This document shows positions 15,501-30,500 of a stretch of DNA of 64,000 bases, one piece after another (within the stretch, counting starts at the first letter, position 1; each line of letters begins with the position of its first letter). This DNA is from Aphidius gifuensis (Eukaryota; Arthropoda; Insecta; Hymenoptera; Braconidae). The notes under the pieces were generated by a model. It saw only the letters and a program-made list of their open reading frames with translations, had not been told where the DNA came from and did not search any database. A program made the translations under genes and the position numbers. The stretch is from NCBI RefSeq assembly GCF_014905175.1, contig NC_057788.1:28924154-28988153 (forward strand), read 5' to 3'.

Positions 15501-18500
15501 CAGGAAAAAGTACATTCCTTGACAAGTCAACTATCAACAAATGTAAGTACTAAAAAATATAAATATCAATTAAACCAAACACACTGATCAAATCAAAGAA
15601 AATTAAATAAATAATTCAAACAAAATCCCATATAAATATTACGAAAAAAAAAACACTTTTAAACAGTATCATCATTCTACTGGAAAGACAATATCATTGC
15701 AATCAAATAAAACTATCAAAAAATTATAATAATTTATATTTTTTTAATTTAAAAATCGCGCTGTTAAATATTCAAATGATATGTTGAAGTATCATAGCAT
15801 TTTGATTGGCAGTATAACATAAGTCTCCATGTCATTCCTCCAATGATATTTGAGCTGGGTATATTGTATCTATTAAGCCAATGAATGGTGCCCATTGTCC
15901 ATGAACTACAGCGATCCATGAGAATATAATATTTAAGGGGGGATAATTCAACGTCAGAAAGCGACTGTGTTGGGTTTACACACAAACATCACTTTCAGTT
16001 TGCGACAAGACACCAAGTCACGTTGTTCATTCCCCTTTCTCGATTATAATATTTATTTTTTAAAAAATATCATATATGCGCTATAGATCATGCGCAATAA
16101 TAATAAAAATAAATTTAAAAATTTATTTACAAACAATTCAAACATTCGCGGGTTTTTATTTATATTTAATACTTTTTAAAAAGAAAGTTTTGTGTAAGTG
16201 CAGTGGTATTTATTTATTTAAATAATGTTATTCGTGTGTTAGTGTAATGATTGTATGATAAATAGTTAATATGATAATAATCAGTGACATTCTCGTGCAC
16301 CTGGATCTGTGCATCTGGTAATTATCGTGATCAACTTTGTCGTGATGACGATCATCACGACATAAATTTTTTACTCATCGATTATTTTAATAGTTGTTTT
16401 TTTAACAACCACCACCACCACTCCTTTAATTTATTCTATCATCAATTATATATTAAAGAAAAAAAATTTTAAAAAAAGTTAATTGATTATAGTTGAAAAA
16501 AATGTGTAATCATCAATGTTATAGGTAAAAAAAAAAAATATGATGTTTGTGTAAATATGCTCTGTGGCCTCGGGGGGATGAATAATTGCCTGGAAATTTT
16601 TATATTTTTTTTCTAAATATTAACACTTGTCTTTAAGTTATTATCATATTTAAAATATGTTAGAATTTTTTTATTTTTTTTTATCAAATACGTTTGATGG
16701 AGTGATAAGATTTAAATAGGTGTTCCTCAATTTATCAGGTGTTAGGTTCTTTTTTATTTTATTTTGTGTTTACTTGGGGAAATACAAAGATGTATAAAAA
16801 AGACTTAATTTTTATTTGACTCATTGGTAGATGAGGTTTTTTTTTTTTTTTTGGAGTCGACTCATCGATCCGTGATGATGTGTATCATCTGCAAAAATTG
16901 ATAGCAGTACTAGATCTTCAATTTCAAATAAGGCTTGTCTGTCATTTACCAAGAAAATAATTTATTTCTCAGCAACATAGAAAAACAAATATACTGTTTT
17001 TTTTTTAAATCTTTAAAGTCATTCTCATCACGTGTCTTTGTATATTTTTTTTTTACTCCACTATCTCTCGTTAATCTTCTAAATATAAAAATTAAATTTA
17101 AAAAAAAAAATCATACTTCCTGGAAAAGTGTATTGAATTATTATTTATGAAAGAAAAAATACTGTAATAATAACTCGTGTAAAAAAAAAAGGAATAAATT
17201 AATAATTAAAAAAATATTACAGTAATAAAAAAAATAGTATCAAGTAGGTTAATGATTGAGTCAGTGATAAAGCTAATTAACTTGCCAACTCACGTAAATA
17301 ATTCTAAAAAAAAATAAATAAATAATAATAGAGAGGATTAAATGAATAAAAAAAAATCAAGAATCAAAACAAGAATACAAAAATTAAATTCACCATAATA
17401 TTTCAATGTATTTTCTGTTTTTTTTTTTTCATTTTGAGGTGTGAAAAATGTGTCTTGAATTTTCAAACACGTTTTAAGCATACAAAAGTGAGATTTCTTT
17501 TTTTTTTTAGATATAGTATAAAGATATACCTACATGTGTATAGCTTAAACCAAAATACATAAAAAATATATATTCGAAGAAGGGACAATGGCCCTTTTTG
17601 TAAATGTACACGCACGTTTTTTCGTGAGTTCTTTTTGGGCCTTTTTAGATTTACAAGACCCCCCTTAGTTATTTGCTTTTCTTAGGGTCTCGTTTTTTCG
17701 ATAAATATATATATTATATTTTTTTATTTTACGAGTTAGTCATGACAAGTAATTTTAAGACCAATCATTGACAATAAAACAGTAACCACAAAACAATTTA
17801 CCAAACAAAAGTTCGAAATTTCGAAATTTCGAAATCGAAATAATCAAATTATTTTTCAAATAGTAATATGTTTTTTTTTTTTTAAGTTAATTTGTTAAAT
17901 TCTTTTGTTAAATATTTATTTATTTATTTTATTTATAATTAATGATAATGATTTTTTAATTATAAAAAATGAATTAATCATTACAGTAAATTAAAAAAAA
18001 AATATTTATCATACAAGATATTTATTATTTCATTAAAAAAAAAATCATTTAAATAAATTGTTTTGTTGTTTAAACTTATTATTGTCTTGCGTCATCAAGT
18101 TCATCTAAAAAAATGTATAAAAAAACATAAATAAATGATATGTCCTCGATTAATTGCCAATCGTGTGGATGACTACGTCACATATTCAGAATTTGCAATT
18201 CGATTATCGGCTTCTTTACATACAAATGTTTTCCGCCTATTGCTATTTAAATTCCACCAACAATTCATCACAAAATAAAAAAAAATAAAATTGCATAAAT
18301 AAATTAAATTTACCTGTATTCAACCAACATAAACTTCCTTCAATTGAAAATCATAATAATAAAAAAATTTATAAACTAAATAGGTACAGTTAATTTATAT
18401 TAATTTTAAAATTTTATTTAATTTTTTATTATCATTGGTCTTAAATAAATAGTATTATTATTTTTTCCTTTTTTATCTAACTGGATAAAATCTCTGTTGG

Positions 18501-21500
18501 ATTACTGGAAAACTTGTCTATGATATTGCATGTATCTTCACCATTCTCGTTTTGTATTTTCTCAGATAATCATTTCAACTATCCAGCTAGTTTTTTCACT
18601 TGTTTGTTTTGTCTCCAACATAATACATATATATATTTTTTTTTTATATTTCTTTTCTCATTATCGTTCAAATACTGTACATTTTCTTTTTACTATTATT
18701 TTTTATATTATCTTCTTTGAGAAACTGTGTTCTGCACCATTTCCTGAACGATAGTCGGCCTCTTTTACAATTTTAACGTAAAAAAAAAAAATACCAAGTA
18801 AATCAAACAAAACAAAATTAGGTATACATTGTTTTTCACAAGAAACTTTTTCTTCGAAATTACGTAAAATATTTCTTATGATTCATGTATGATCTGATTT
18901 TTCAATCTATATATTACTCCATATTATTTTTAATAATGATAATAATATTAAACTTGTATACATGCAGCTAACAAACTGTAATAAGAAAAAAAATTTTTTA
19001 AAAATGAGTCGTCAAGGTAGAGCCTCAAGGCACATATTGATAATGATGGTATACTGTTTCAGGATATATAATATATAATAACATGATTCTGGTGACTTTA
19101 ATTTGTTCATAGAGGCAATTTTAAATTTATTAGTATATTTAAATTGATTCAATGTTGGTTTGTCTTATTTATTGTTTTATTTTTAAAATTTATTATCATT
19201 ATTATAGTTAAAGATATATGAAAAAATATATATGAAAAGTCAGTGATGATGGGTTGTTTCTTTATTGAAGCCAACTAGTTGTCCAATCCTCTTTCTTGAC
19301 TTATTAAAAGTCTCTTCTCGTTTATGCCTTTTGTCTCATATTCTTTTTTAACATATTGTACTTGCAATATACATGAATATACTTGACAATAATATTTTTT
19401 AATTTAAAATAAATTTATATTGCTCTTTTTTTTTTATATTTAATATTTGTCACTTTTTTTTTTTTTTGCTAATTCATATAAATTTTATTGTTCTGTCTTT
19501 TTTTATTTTATCAATATAATTTTATCAATTTAAAAAACCATTGTTTTATTTGAACAAAAGAATAAAAAAAGTTTTTACTTTATTTATTTATTTTTTTTAA
19601 CACAAGTTGTGTGGAATAAAATTACTTGTACATATTGTAGAGTTATATCTTGTAGAGTTTGAAGGGGATAAAATAAGTAAAATAAAAAATAAATATGATG
19701 ATGATGATGATGATGGTGCGTCAAGTGGATCCGTGGAATGGTTGATTGTAGAAAAAAGTGGATGGACTGCTGGTTAGAAGACATGTTTTTTTTATTTCCA
19801 GACGGATTCTTCAACTCACGTGAAGAAGAATTCGTCTTTTCTTTATTTTACTTTTAAATATAATTTCAGTTTTTTTAAAAAAACTTCCTTATCCCTGTCA
19901 TCTTGTGTTCACTCTCTTGAAGTTTATTCATTTTTGCAAGTACAACCTTGCTTATTTCCTGTCTTATCGATCTTCATCATTATCTTATTTTTTATATCTT
20001 TATTTTAATATATTTATAACAATATTTATATAAATAAACTTCATTCAAGTTTTTCGATAAAAAATATAATTTTTTTTTGCAAAATTATTATATGATTATT
20101 ATCATCAAGGTGTTTTATTATTTTTGCAACGAGTATATGTATATAAAAAAATTTTTTACGATGATAATTATATTGGAAAAAAAAATTGAATTACTAATTG
20201 GTGTAAATTGTTGATTCATCCGCAAGTTATGGAGACTAATGACAAGTTCAACATCAATAATAATTCATAAAAAAAATTTATATTATTTTTTCAGTTATTA
20301 TCAACCTCAATTCATGCATTTTTTTTTTTTTTTGAATAAATTTTATCAGTGTCTAGTTTGTTTGCAGATATATTACTAAAAAAAATTAAAAAGATAATTT
20401 CTTTGAAATTTTTTAGTATGCATCCACTCGCACGTGACTATCCACGTTATTATCATAAATTTAACCCCTTTATATTTTATACTCTTACCCTTTTTTTTTT
20501 TTATGAAAACATACTTTCAAGTATCACAACAAAATACTCACTGTGTTTCATGACCCGCATTATACCTCGAAAAAAAATAAAAAACTAAAAAACCACCAAG
20601 TAAATCTATCAAAAATACTTGATGAAAAAATTTTATCTTCATTATAATTTTTACCATCTAATGGAGAAAAAAAATTCATGAGAAGAAAATTTATATATAT
20701 ACATTTAATATATTTTTCTGTCTTATTATAATTTTTTAAATTTTATGTATTTTTTTTTTCTTCTTTATTTGACTTCTTTCATGTTGCGGATGTCTTCACA
20801 CATCAACAGAATATCCAAGTAGCTAAGCAATAACTGAACCATGTCAAAGATAAAAAAAATAAAAAATTATTTATTCAAAAATAAATTATCATTTTTATGA
20901 AAAATAATTTGTGCATTATTTTAAATTTGATTAATTTATTTTTAAAAAAATTACAACAATTATTAGAGTTATATAAATTCAATCATAAATCATAATATTT
21001 TATTTTTAATATAAAGATGAACTGTTTTAAATCAAACGTTGTCGTGTGTGTGTGTTAGCTAATCGTTAAATATAGAATCACACCATCAGTCTTTAATATT
21101 TTTTTATTTATTATTTTTCATTCATTAATAGTCATCTTGTCCAGTACTATAATCATCATCTGTTTTATATTATTATTTTATATTCTATTTTAAATATTAA
21201 ACACATTATGCCATCAATTTGACACAGTTTTTTATTAGACACAAAAAATAATATTTATATAAATTTTTTTTTTTTATAAATTATAAATGAATCAATGTGT
21301 TACGTCATTGATTATTTCAAAATGCATGTATCATACAAACAGTCTGATGGAAGAGACCAGTTTTTAAAGCCCCATGTTATTTTTAAATTTATTTATATTT
21401 GAATGAATATATTATAAAATTTAAATGATATAAAATAAATAAAAAAATATATAATGATTTTTATGACTGGATCTAGAAAAGCTTGACTTTTTTTTTCTAG

Positions 21501-24500
21501 AAAGTATTTTGTCATTTTATCCTTGGGCTATTCTTATGAATAGCAGACAATTTCGTCGATTTTTTTTTTTTAGAAAATTCAATTGTTTGCAAATTAAGAT
21601 CTGAAATAATAAAAATTTATTGTGGAAGGACATATATCTGTCATTTACTTGAAGCTTATAAATCGGTAATAAAAAATATCAATTTTCATTTTTTATAATT
21701 CAACAAATAAACATAATGTTAAAATAGTAATAAAAAAAAAAATAGGCGTAGAATGTTGTAGGTTTTAATGACAAAGGTGTGTCAATAATTTTCTTAAAAT
21801 ATAGTAAACAATATTTTTTAAATAAACAATACTATATAAATAAAATAATTTACGATTTGTTGATAGAAAAAATCGTCAAATTATCAGCATATAATAATCA
21901 TTTCAAAAAATAATAATGACACATGATCTTCTTAAATGTCTGTGGTCAATTACCGCAAATAAGATACCAAAAATTTTTTTAACAAATAAAAATTATAAAA
22001 CCATAAAAATACCGTTAATTTATTAATTTTTTTATTGACTTTGAACTTTGTTTTAGAGATATCGATTGTGGTTTTTCAAAAAAATAAAAAAAATTATTTA
22101 TCAACTTAGTTGACAAGACAAAGAACTTTAAATTATTTACAAATGATTTTATCAATATTAATTGCTCTTATTAAAAAATTAGTAAAATTATATTTAATTT
22201 TTCATTTTATGTAAAATATTTATAGCCTATATGGTTTCTTCCTTTCACCATGAAATGAAAATAAACTTGAAGGTATATTTGACCTCGAAACTGATATACT
22301 ATATACAAGTCGATTACGATTAAAAATATCTTTTAAAATTTTTTTAGGCTTTTTTAAATATTTAATTTTTTTTTTTTTTCCTTTTATTATCAGTAATCAC
22401 GTTACGCGTTGTGGATCTTTTTGATATTCAGCTTCATTTTATGATAACGATACATGTAACATTCTAAATATGACTCTGAATGCCTCTTTAAATTATTTGA
22501 CTTGTATCTAGGTCATACAGATTTCAATACTATCTTAAACTCTTCTCTCTCGTTTTGTCTCCATTGTTATTTTATAATAGAAATTTTTTCGATTCTTCGT
22601 TGTATTATTTTTTGATAATTTTATCTATTATATCATCTTGGAAAAATTATTTCAATCAATCAAAATATTTATTAATATAAATTCTTCACTTTTATTCATT
22701 TTAAATTTATATACAATGTTTTTTTTTTTTATTACTCATAATCATCTATCATATATCACTTAAAATATATAAAATAAAAAAACGTGATAATTTTTTTTAG
22801 ATAGTATTTTTGCACTTAAATATATATATAAAAAAAAAAAATTTATTTATCACTGCACAAAGGTCAAATATTTCATCACATAAAAAATAATTTCAGTGAG
22901 TGGAATATTTTTTTATGTTATACATATATTGTTATGACGTTTGTAATATTGAAATTTATTTAAAAAAAAAAAATTATAATTTTTAATATCAAAAGGGAAT
23001 TGATATAAACTGGTACAGGTCAACAGAGCATATTTACATTAATATATTAACGGTTTCAGGTTTGTGTTTCTAAGAGAGTGACGTGTTAATATTTTAAAAT
23101 AAAAAAAAAATAAAAACAATAGCAAGTTATTTCACCGGATTTTAATCACTACAAAAAAAAAAAAGAAAATTATTAAACAAACAAAAACTGGTTAGTCATT
23201 TTTAACAATGACTCATTAATAATAATATTATTTTATTTATAAAAAAAAATTTAAAAACAAAATGGATTTAAATATTTGTTCGAGAAGAGTGCATGATGGA
23301 TATGCAACAATTCGTGCACGACCAAGAAATCGACCACGAGCTGTTTATCGTTCTGATTCTGAGGAATTATTAAAAGAAACTGATGGACCATATGCATTAC
23401 CAACAGTATCAAATGTCATATTAAAAAATGATAACAATATAAATCAAGTACCAAGATGGTCTGACCAAGGAAAAAATATATTACACGAAAATTATGGTAC
23501 ACTTAGAAGAAAAAATAATAAAAATTTAAAAATTGATAAACCATTAATCTTGAATTCTTTTGCTAGTCAAAAAAATTTTAAGAAAAATGATGATTATGAT
23601 GATGACAATGATATAGATAAACATTTATATGATACAGTTGCATCTGATGATTATTCTGATGATACAAAATCAATAACATCAACAAGTTTAAATGACAAAT
23701 TAAGTATTAGAAGTTCGCTTGATTTAAATTCAAGCATTGAAGATACAAAAATAAGCAATGAAGATATTAAAATAAAACAACCAATTTATGCAATACCAAA
23801 TATAAAATGTGTTGATAATGATAATGATGATGATGATATTAATAATAACATAAATGACAACAAAAATTTAGATATAAATTATGTACCAAGTGGTGATTTA
23901 TATCGAACAACAACAAAATTCATTGAAAATATAAATAAAAATATAGCTGAAATTGATAAAAGTTATGAAGAGCTATGTTATAATGTTAAAAATAATTCTG
24001 TTTATGGTGTTATTAATAAATTAAAAACCTCATCATCATCGTCATCATCATCACCAGATAATGATAACAATAATTTATATAATTATCCACGTAAACGTAA
24101 TATGGAACCAATGCCACCAATAACAATTGACATTGATGATAAATTATTAATTGATAATGATGATAAATATAATACAATAAATAGTAAAAAAAATTTATAT
24201 AATCATAAAAATTTATTTAAAAAACGTACAAATTCATTTGGTAGACATCCACCAAAATTATTACCACGTTTATCATCAATTGATAGCAATAGCACATTGA
24301 GACATTCAACTGGTTCAACAACAACAACATCATCAACAAAATCAAATGAATCATTATGTGCAATTAGTGAAAGTTTAAATGAATTAACAATTAGCAATAA
24401 TAATTATAATAATGATGTTAAATCTGAAGAATCATCATTGGTGACCTTGCGTATAAAAGACCAAAGTATTTCATTTAAAAATAGTGAGATCATTGACCCA

Positions 24501-27500
24501 GGTACTGAGTCAGACGATGAATTTATAAATGAAAAAAAAATTAATAAAACAAATTGTAAATCTAAAATTGATAATTGTTTATCATCGTCATCATCGTCAT
24601 TTGATTATTCAAATAATCATCAAATAAATATTATTAATAGTAATAATAGCAGTAATAATTATTGTGTTAAATTTAAAAAAAGATGTGATACATTACCATC
24701 AAGAAAATTAAAATCAATAACACGTACAATTTGTAAATCAACTGATGATGTACTTGATAATGTTGTTGTTGATAATAATAAGACAAATAAATTATTATTA
24801 GTTGATGCAACTGATATTATAATGCTTAAAGATGAAAATAATAAAATTAATAATTTAAATAAAAAATATAATAATAGATATTCATCGTTATCAAGAACTC
24901 GACATGGTTCATTAGATTCAGATGATGATATTACTGCTGTTTCAACTTCAAATGTGTCATCTGGTTTTGCAACATTACCAAGAAGAAGAGAAACAATAAC
25001 AACTGTTAATAATGATGGACAAATAAATAGACGTTTATCAGGAAATATTGTTCCAGTACTTGAACCACTGTATGAACATGCTGTTAGTAATCCTGTTAAA
25101 CCCAGAGGCAATACAAATGTTATACCATGGTGGGAACTTGCTACGAAAAAATATCGACATCGTAGTTGTCCATCTTTGCAGGTAAATTATTCAACAATCA
25201 TTTTTTTTTTTTTATAATATTCACAAGACATGAATATTATAATAAATAAAAATAGACAAAAATTTTTAAAATTTGTTTTTTTCATTTTCCCATGGAAATT
25301 TTATTTTTATTTTTTTTTTTTTGAAAAATATTTTTATTTGTGAATAGCTGTTATTAATGACCGGATGTATGCATTTAATTATGCACTTGGAATAATAAAA
25401 TAAATAGAAAATAATTATTAAGATTGTAGCTTGTAAGAAAAAAACAAAAAAAAAAAATGATTTTAAATTTGATTTAAATGTTTTTTATTTGCAAATTTAA
25501 ATTACTTCATGGGTTTTTTTTTTGTTTTGAATTTTTCAGAGGTCTTGAACTTGCAATGTCAAAAATAAATGAAATAAATTTTTGTTGATTGTAAGGGGGA
25601 AAGTATAAAAAAATTTATAAAAATAAAAAATGATAAGGCGGTATGTTGTTTTATAACGAAGCGTGGGTTGAACATGTTGATACCTACTTTGAGACTTGTA
25701 TTTTACACGATTGAATAATTAGATGTGCTGAGTAACCCCGGGTTTATTTTATTTAATTTTTTTTTTTTATTCTTCCATTTCTTTTGTGATTCAATTTTAT
25801 TTTCTTTTTAAATTATTTATTTGACACTCGATTCTGTAGTTTTTTTTTTTTTTTTCGAACCCCATACAAGACCGTAAATATAACACATTTTTTTTTTATT
25901 ATTCCAATGTTCAAGACATTATTAAATAACAAAATTAAATAAAAATATTATTCAAATTAATATTTATAGAAAAAGAAAATACGTATAGCTTGATTTTCGA
26001 CTTTGAAAAATTTTCAACTGTCGAAACTAAAATGATACATTGGTAATCTTAAAATAAATATAGAAGAAAAATAATAATAATAAGAAATTCAAGATAAATA
26101 TAATTTTAGTTCACGGTTTGTAAAAGTTGCTCTCATGTTTGGGTCAAGATGAGGGAGGGTCCTTCGAGTGTTGAGTTGAAATGGAAAAAAAAAAAAAACT
26201 TAAAAAAATATATGAAAAGAAAAAATAAATGGATTATTATTGGTGTTCCTGTAAAAATACATGGTAGCAGCTTCAATCTGTGTGTTGAGGGGAATTAAAT
26301 TTTTTTAAAAAGCTGTACAATAAAATGGGGTTGTTACAAAAGCCATAGATTTTCAAAGCACTTGATATTTTTTGATATACGTGAGAATTTATTATACGAC
26401 GTCAACAAATCAACCCCTAAAAAATTATACCTTAAATTTTCAATTTCATAGAAAAATAAATTAAATAAATATTACATTTTTATTTACTCAAAATTTTTCC
26501 ATAAATTTATAAATACATTATTTATTTATTTTTATAATTTAACATGATTTTTGTGAATGATAAATTAATTTATCTGTCGGCATTTGACTTCATGATTTAA
26601 TTTTAAAAAGATTTTTTGTGTTTTATTCGAGTGCATCCTGCCATGGCTCAAGTAAGAAAGATTGTGGCTTCTCTTGTGTGCTCCTCTTTAAATTCTAGAT
26701 GTATAACATACTGTTTTTTTTTTTAATACTCAGTATTACATGGGAACATTTACCCCAGTTGATTTTGAGTTTTTTTTTTTTTTCTATTTTTTATTTTTCT
26801 CTGTAACGCTTCGTAGATTATGCAGTTCTCACATCTACCGGAACACTCTATTGTCCATTAAGAAGAAAAAAAAATCTAAGAAAAAAAAAAACCAGTCAAT
26901 CGTAATAATAAAGACCCTTCTTGTCGAGGCGAAACGTGCCTTTTTTAGAAAAATAAAAATAAAATAGCCCCTTAAAATGACCACTTTTATAAAATTACTA
27001 GAAATTATCTCTCAAAAGACCAAAAAAAAAATATAAAAATAATATAATAACTACAAATTACATAAAAATTAAAAATATAAAATTATTATTATAAATTACT
27101 GTAATAATATTTTTCATTAAAAATTTAATTTTATATCCAAATAAGTATTAAAATATTTATAAATTTTATATTTTATTTTGACGATGCGTTGGCAATTATA
27201 TGCAGGTTAAATTTATAAACAAAAAAATTTACGACATTATTTAAAAATTATATGAATATATTTTTTATTGTTATTAGTTATTAATATTTTTTTTTTTTAT
27301 ATTATATATTTTTCACAGTGTGACCGCATTTTGCACATCTCTCTTGGGAGTAATAAAAATACAACCGGAAAAAGTATCAAATGAAATATAAAAAATATAT
27401 ATAAAAATATAATACACATAGTGTAACAGTGACAAGCCTTGTTCCACTCACACTGCCAATCCTTTTTTTAATTTTATTTATTTATATATTATTTATCAGA

Positions 27501-30500
27501 TTTTTAAATATATTTTTATTTTATTTTCTTGACCACTTAATTTGTCTTAAATATATTTGAGGAAAAAAAAATAAATAAATGTTTATTTATTAAATTTTTT
27601 ATTATTATTATTTTGAGAAATAATAATTATCATTTTAATTGATAATTATATTCTCGTTGATGCTTAATTATATATTCAATTTCTTTATTCTGTTATTTTT
27701 TTTTAGAAATATATTTTATTAATTCAAATGATTTTCGTTTGAAATTTTTATCTTCATAAATCTCAATTTAGTAATTTAGATGGAAAGGAGAATTTTATTA
27801 ATATAATTTTAACTCAGATGTCAGTGTTATTAAATTAAAACACTAAATCAAAAATTTAAAAATTGCAACTAATAAATTACTTAATTATTCACAGACATTT
27901 ATCATTTTTTAATTCACTTATTATGCCTTTAAAAAAATTGATATAAAAACCTGATTGTTTTCAAATTATTACAACAAAAAAAAATATATATTCAATCTAT
28001 ATTTTTTTCTAATATATAATTATTAATTAGACAATAAAAATTAGTAAACAAAATAGAAATTAATTCATTTCCAAATAAAGAAAATATAGTTACTTAATTT
28101 TATATTTTTATTTATAAAAAAAATGTAAATAAATATAGTGTATCAATCGAAAAATCATACTTTCTCATGAATAAACCGTATTAGAAATTATTCACCTGAG
28201 GCATTTTATAATGAGCAATTAGATTTGAATTAAAAGCTCATTTATTCCCACGATATTAACATTTATTATCAATCAATTTGAACCTGATAAATATTTCATC
28301 ATCAAACTTGCCCCAATAAACATAAACAATATAAATAAAAATATTAACAACATCGTGAATATTTCCACCCACATAATTTATATATATTTTATATAATCAA
28401 AAAATAATATCAACTGGTAATTGTGATAATTAAAAAATATATTATACATTGCTGTAAGATCTAACACGAAAAAAAATTGCTCAATCGAAATGGTCATAGT
28501 TTCGTTACTTCATTTTATTTGTAGCTCTAAATTTATTATAAATTACTAAATAATTAGTGACACACATGGAAGTTAAATAAATTAAATATATTCATAATTT
28601 AATCGATATAGCCTCTCTAAAATAAAACACACAAGTATCTTCTTCCTCATTGATATAATAAAAATATACTAAAATAATCAAAGATATATAAAACAGACTT
28701 TCTCAACTTCCTTTTGGTAGAAAAAAAAAAAAAAAAATTAATTAAGATATTAGTAAAAATGTATATCCACTTGTATAATTTTTTATTTAAAGAAAAATTT
28801 AATTATTCAAGTTATTTATTGTTAATTAAAGTGATAAAAAAAATTTGTATATATTTAGAGATTTTTTTATCTTTAAAGCAGGCTTCATAAAAATAAATAC
28901 CAACAAGTAAATAAAATGTGATTTTATATTTTTACATGTTAGAAATTAAAATTAATTTTAAAGAAATTTTTTTGATATACAAAGAGAGAAGTTGGCTTGA
29001 ATAAATAGGGTGTTTAAAATCATCACTTTCCCCTTTACTTTAATGATAATAATTTTTTTTTTTTTACATATTAAAATTAAAAAATTAATTCTTTAATTCT
29101 TTATGTAAAAATTATAAAAATATTTCACCTGTTAAATTATCTTTACCATATTCAACCAAGATTTTTCTATATTCACACGATTTATTACTGTTTTTTTTTT
29201 AAAATTTTACATGTTAAATATTCAAATGAAAAAAAAATATCAACGTGCAATATAAATACACGTGTCTTTGATAGAAATAAAATTTTTATTAATTAGTAAT
29301 ATAATTTTTATTAATATATTCTGCAATCAGCTATATTTTCTCTATAAAAATTACAAGAAAAAATTAAAAAACTATTTTTTATAAATTATTTATTAGCTAT
29401 TAACAAATCAAGTACATATAACAATGTAAAAAAAAAATAATAATAATATGAGGAAGCGAATGTTGAAGTAGAAAAACAAAGATATCTTGAGTATGTCTTC
29501 CAGGAATATCATACGGTACTTTATCCTTTTTATTTTACTGATTTATTTTTTTTTTATCGTTAAGGATTGAAAAAATAAGTCATTTTAAATATGTACCAAT
29601 GGACATTGAGAAAGAAAGACGATTATTGTTGATAGAAAAATAATAACAATGAAATAAATGAAAAAGAAAATATTTAATTTAAAAAAATATAAAATTTATA
29701 ACGGTGGAGAACGTGTGGGTCGTGTTGTGGGTCATTCATCGCCTACACTGAGATCTCAACTTCAATAAATCGAAGAAAAATAATATTGATGTACATTGAA
29801 ATATCGAGCAAATAATGATGTACAAAGTCATTGTTATTTTTTTCAAACAATGATCAATTAAAGCCATTATTTTGTATTCGAAATTTTTCGATTTTTCTAT
29901 GGAAAAATATTTATTCTGTTGCTGGAATAAAGTGAATGATTCTAATTTTTTTTTTCGAATTTTTTTCGAAATGAAAAAGACACTTGAAAATTATTTAAAA
30001 AAAAAATTTTATATGGAAATTATAAAGCTTTTTTTTATCATTTATTTAAAATAATATATTTTGAAATTTATTTCGTTGTTTATATTTAAATATTTTTTAT
30101 TTTGTATATTAAATAAATTTTATGGTTTATTTATTTTTGGATTGACTTCCTTTTCTGTTGGTTCATCACCAGGTGATTCTATTTTTGGAAACGATATCTT
30201 GAATATTATGATAAATCAAAGTTAAATTTTAAATTCTATTGAAAAACAAGTCATCATAATTTTTATATCAATTTTTTATTATTGTTTATAAATATTTGTA
30301 ACTAATACATCTACTAAGTTTTTATCAAGGTGAAAAAATTTATTCTATTATTAAAGTTTTATTGTAACTTAATCTAAAAGTAAATTTTAAAAAAAAAAAA
30401 TAAGTTACAGTAATGGAGTATTTATTTCCTAGTTGAAAATAAAAGTTTTGTAATTTTATTTTTCTTTCATTACAATTTATACTATGCACAAAGTTTTGTC

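Noticed and set aside
17811..17841. TTTCGAAA short tandem palindromes
   Set aside because: Too short and AT-rich to call more than simple sequence.
24659..25111. 150-codon ORF on the - strand
   Set aside because: Antisense shadow of the alternative first exon; Leu/Val/Ser-rich product typical of the reverse frame of Asp/Asn codons.
26740..26967. 75-codon ORF in the large navigator intron
   Set aside because: Composed of Phe and Lys homopolymer runs from poly-T and poly-A; no coding character.
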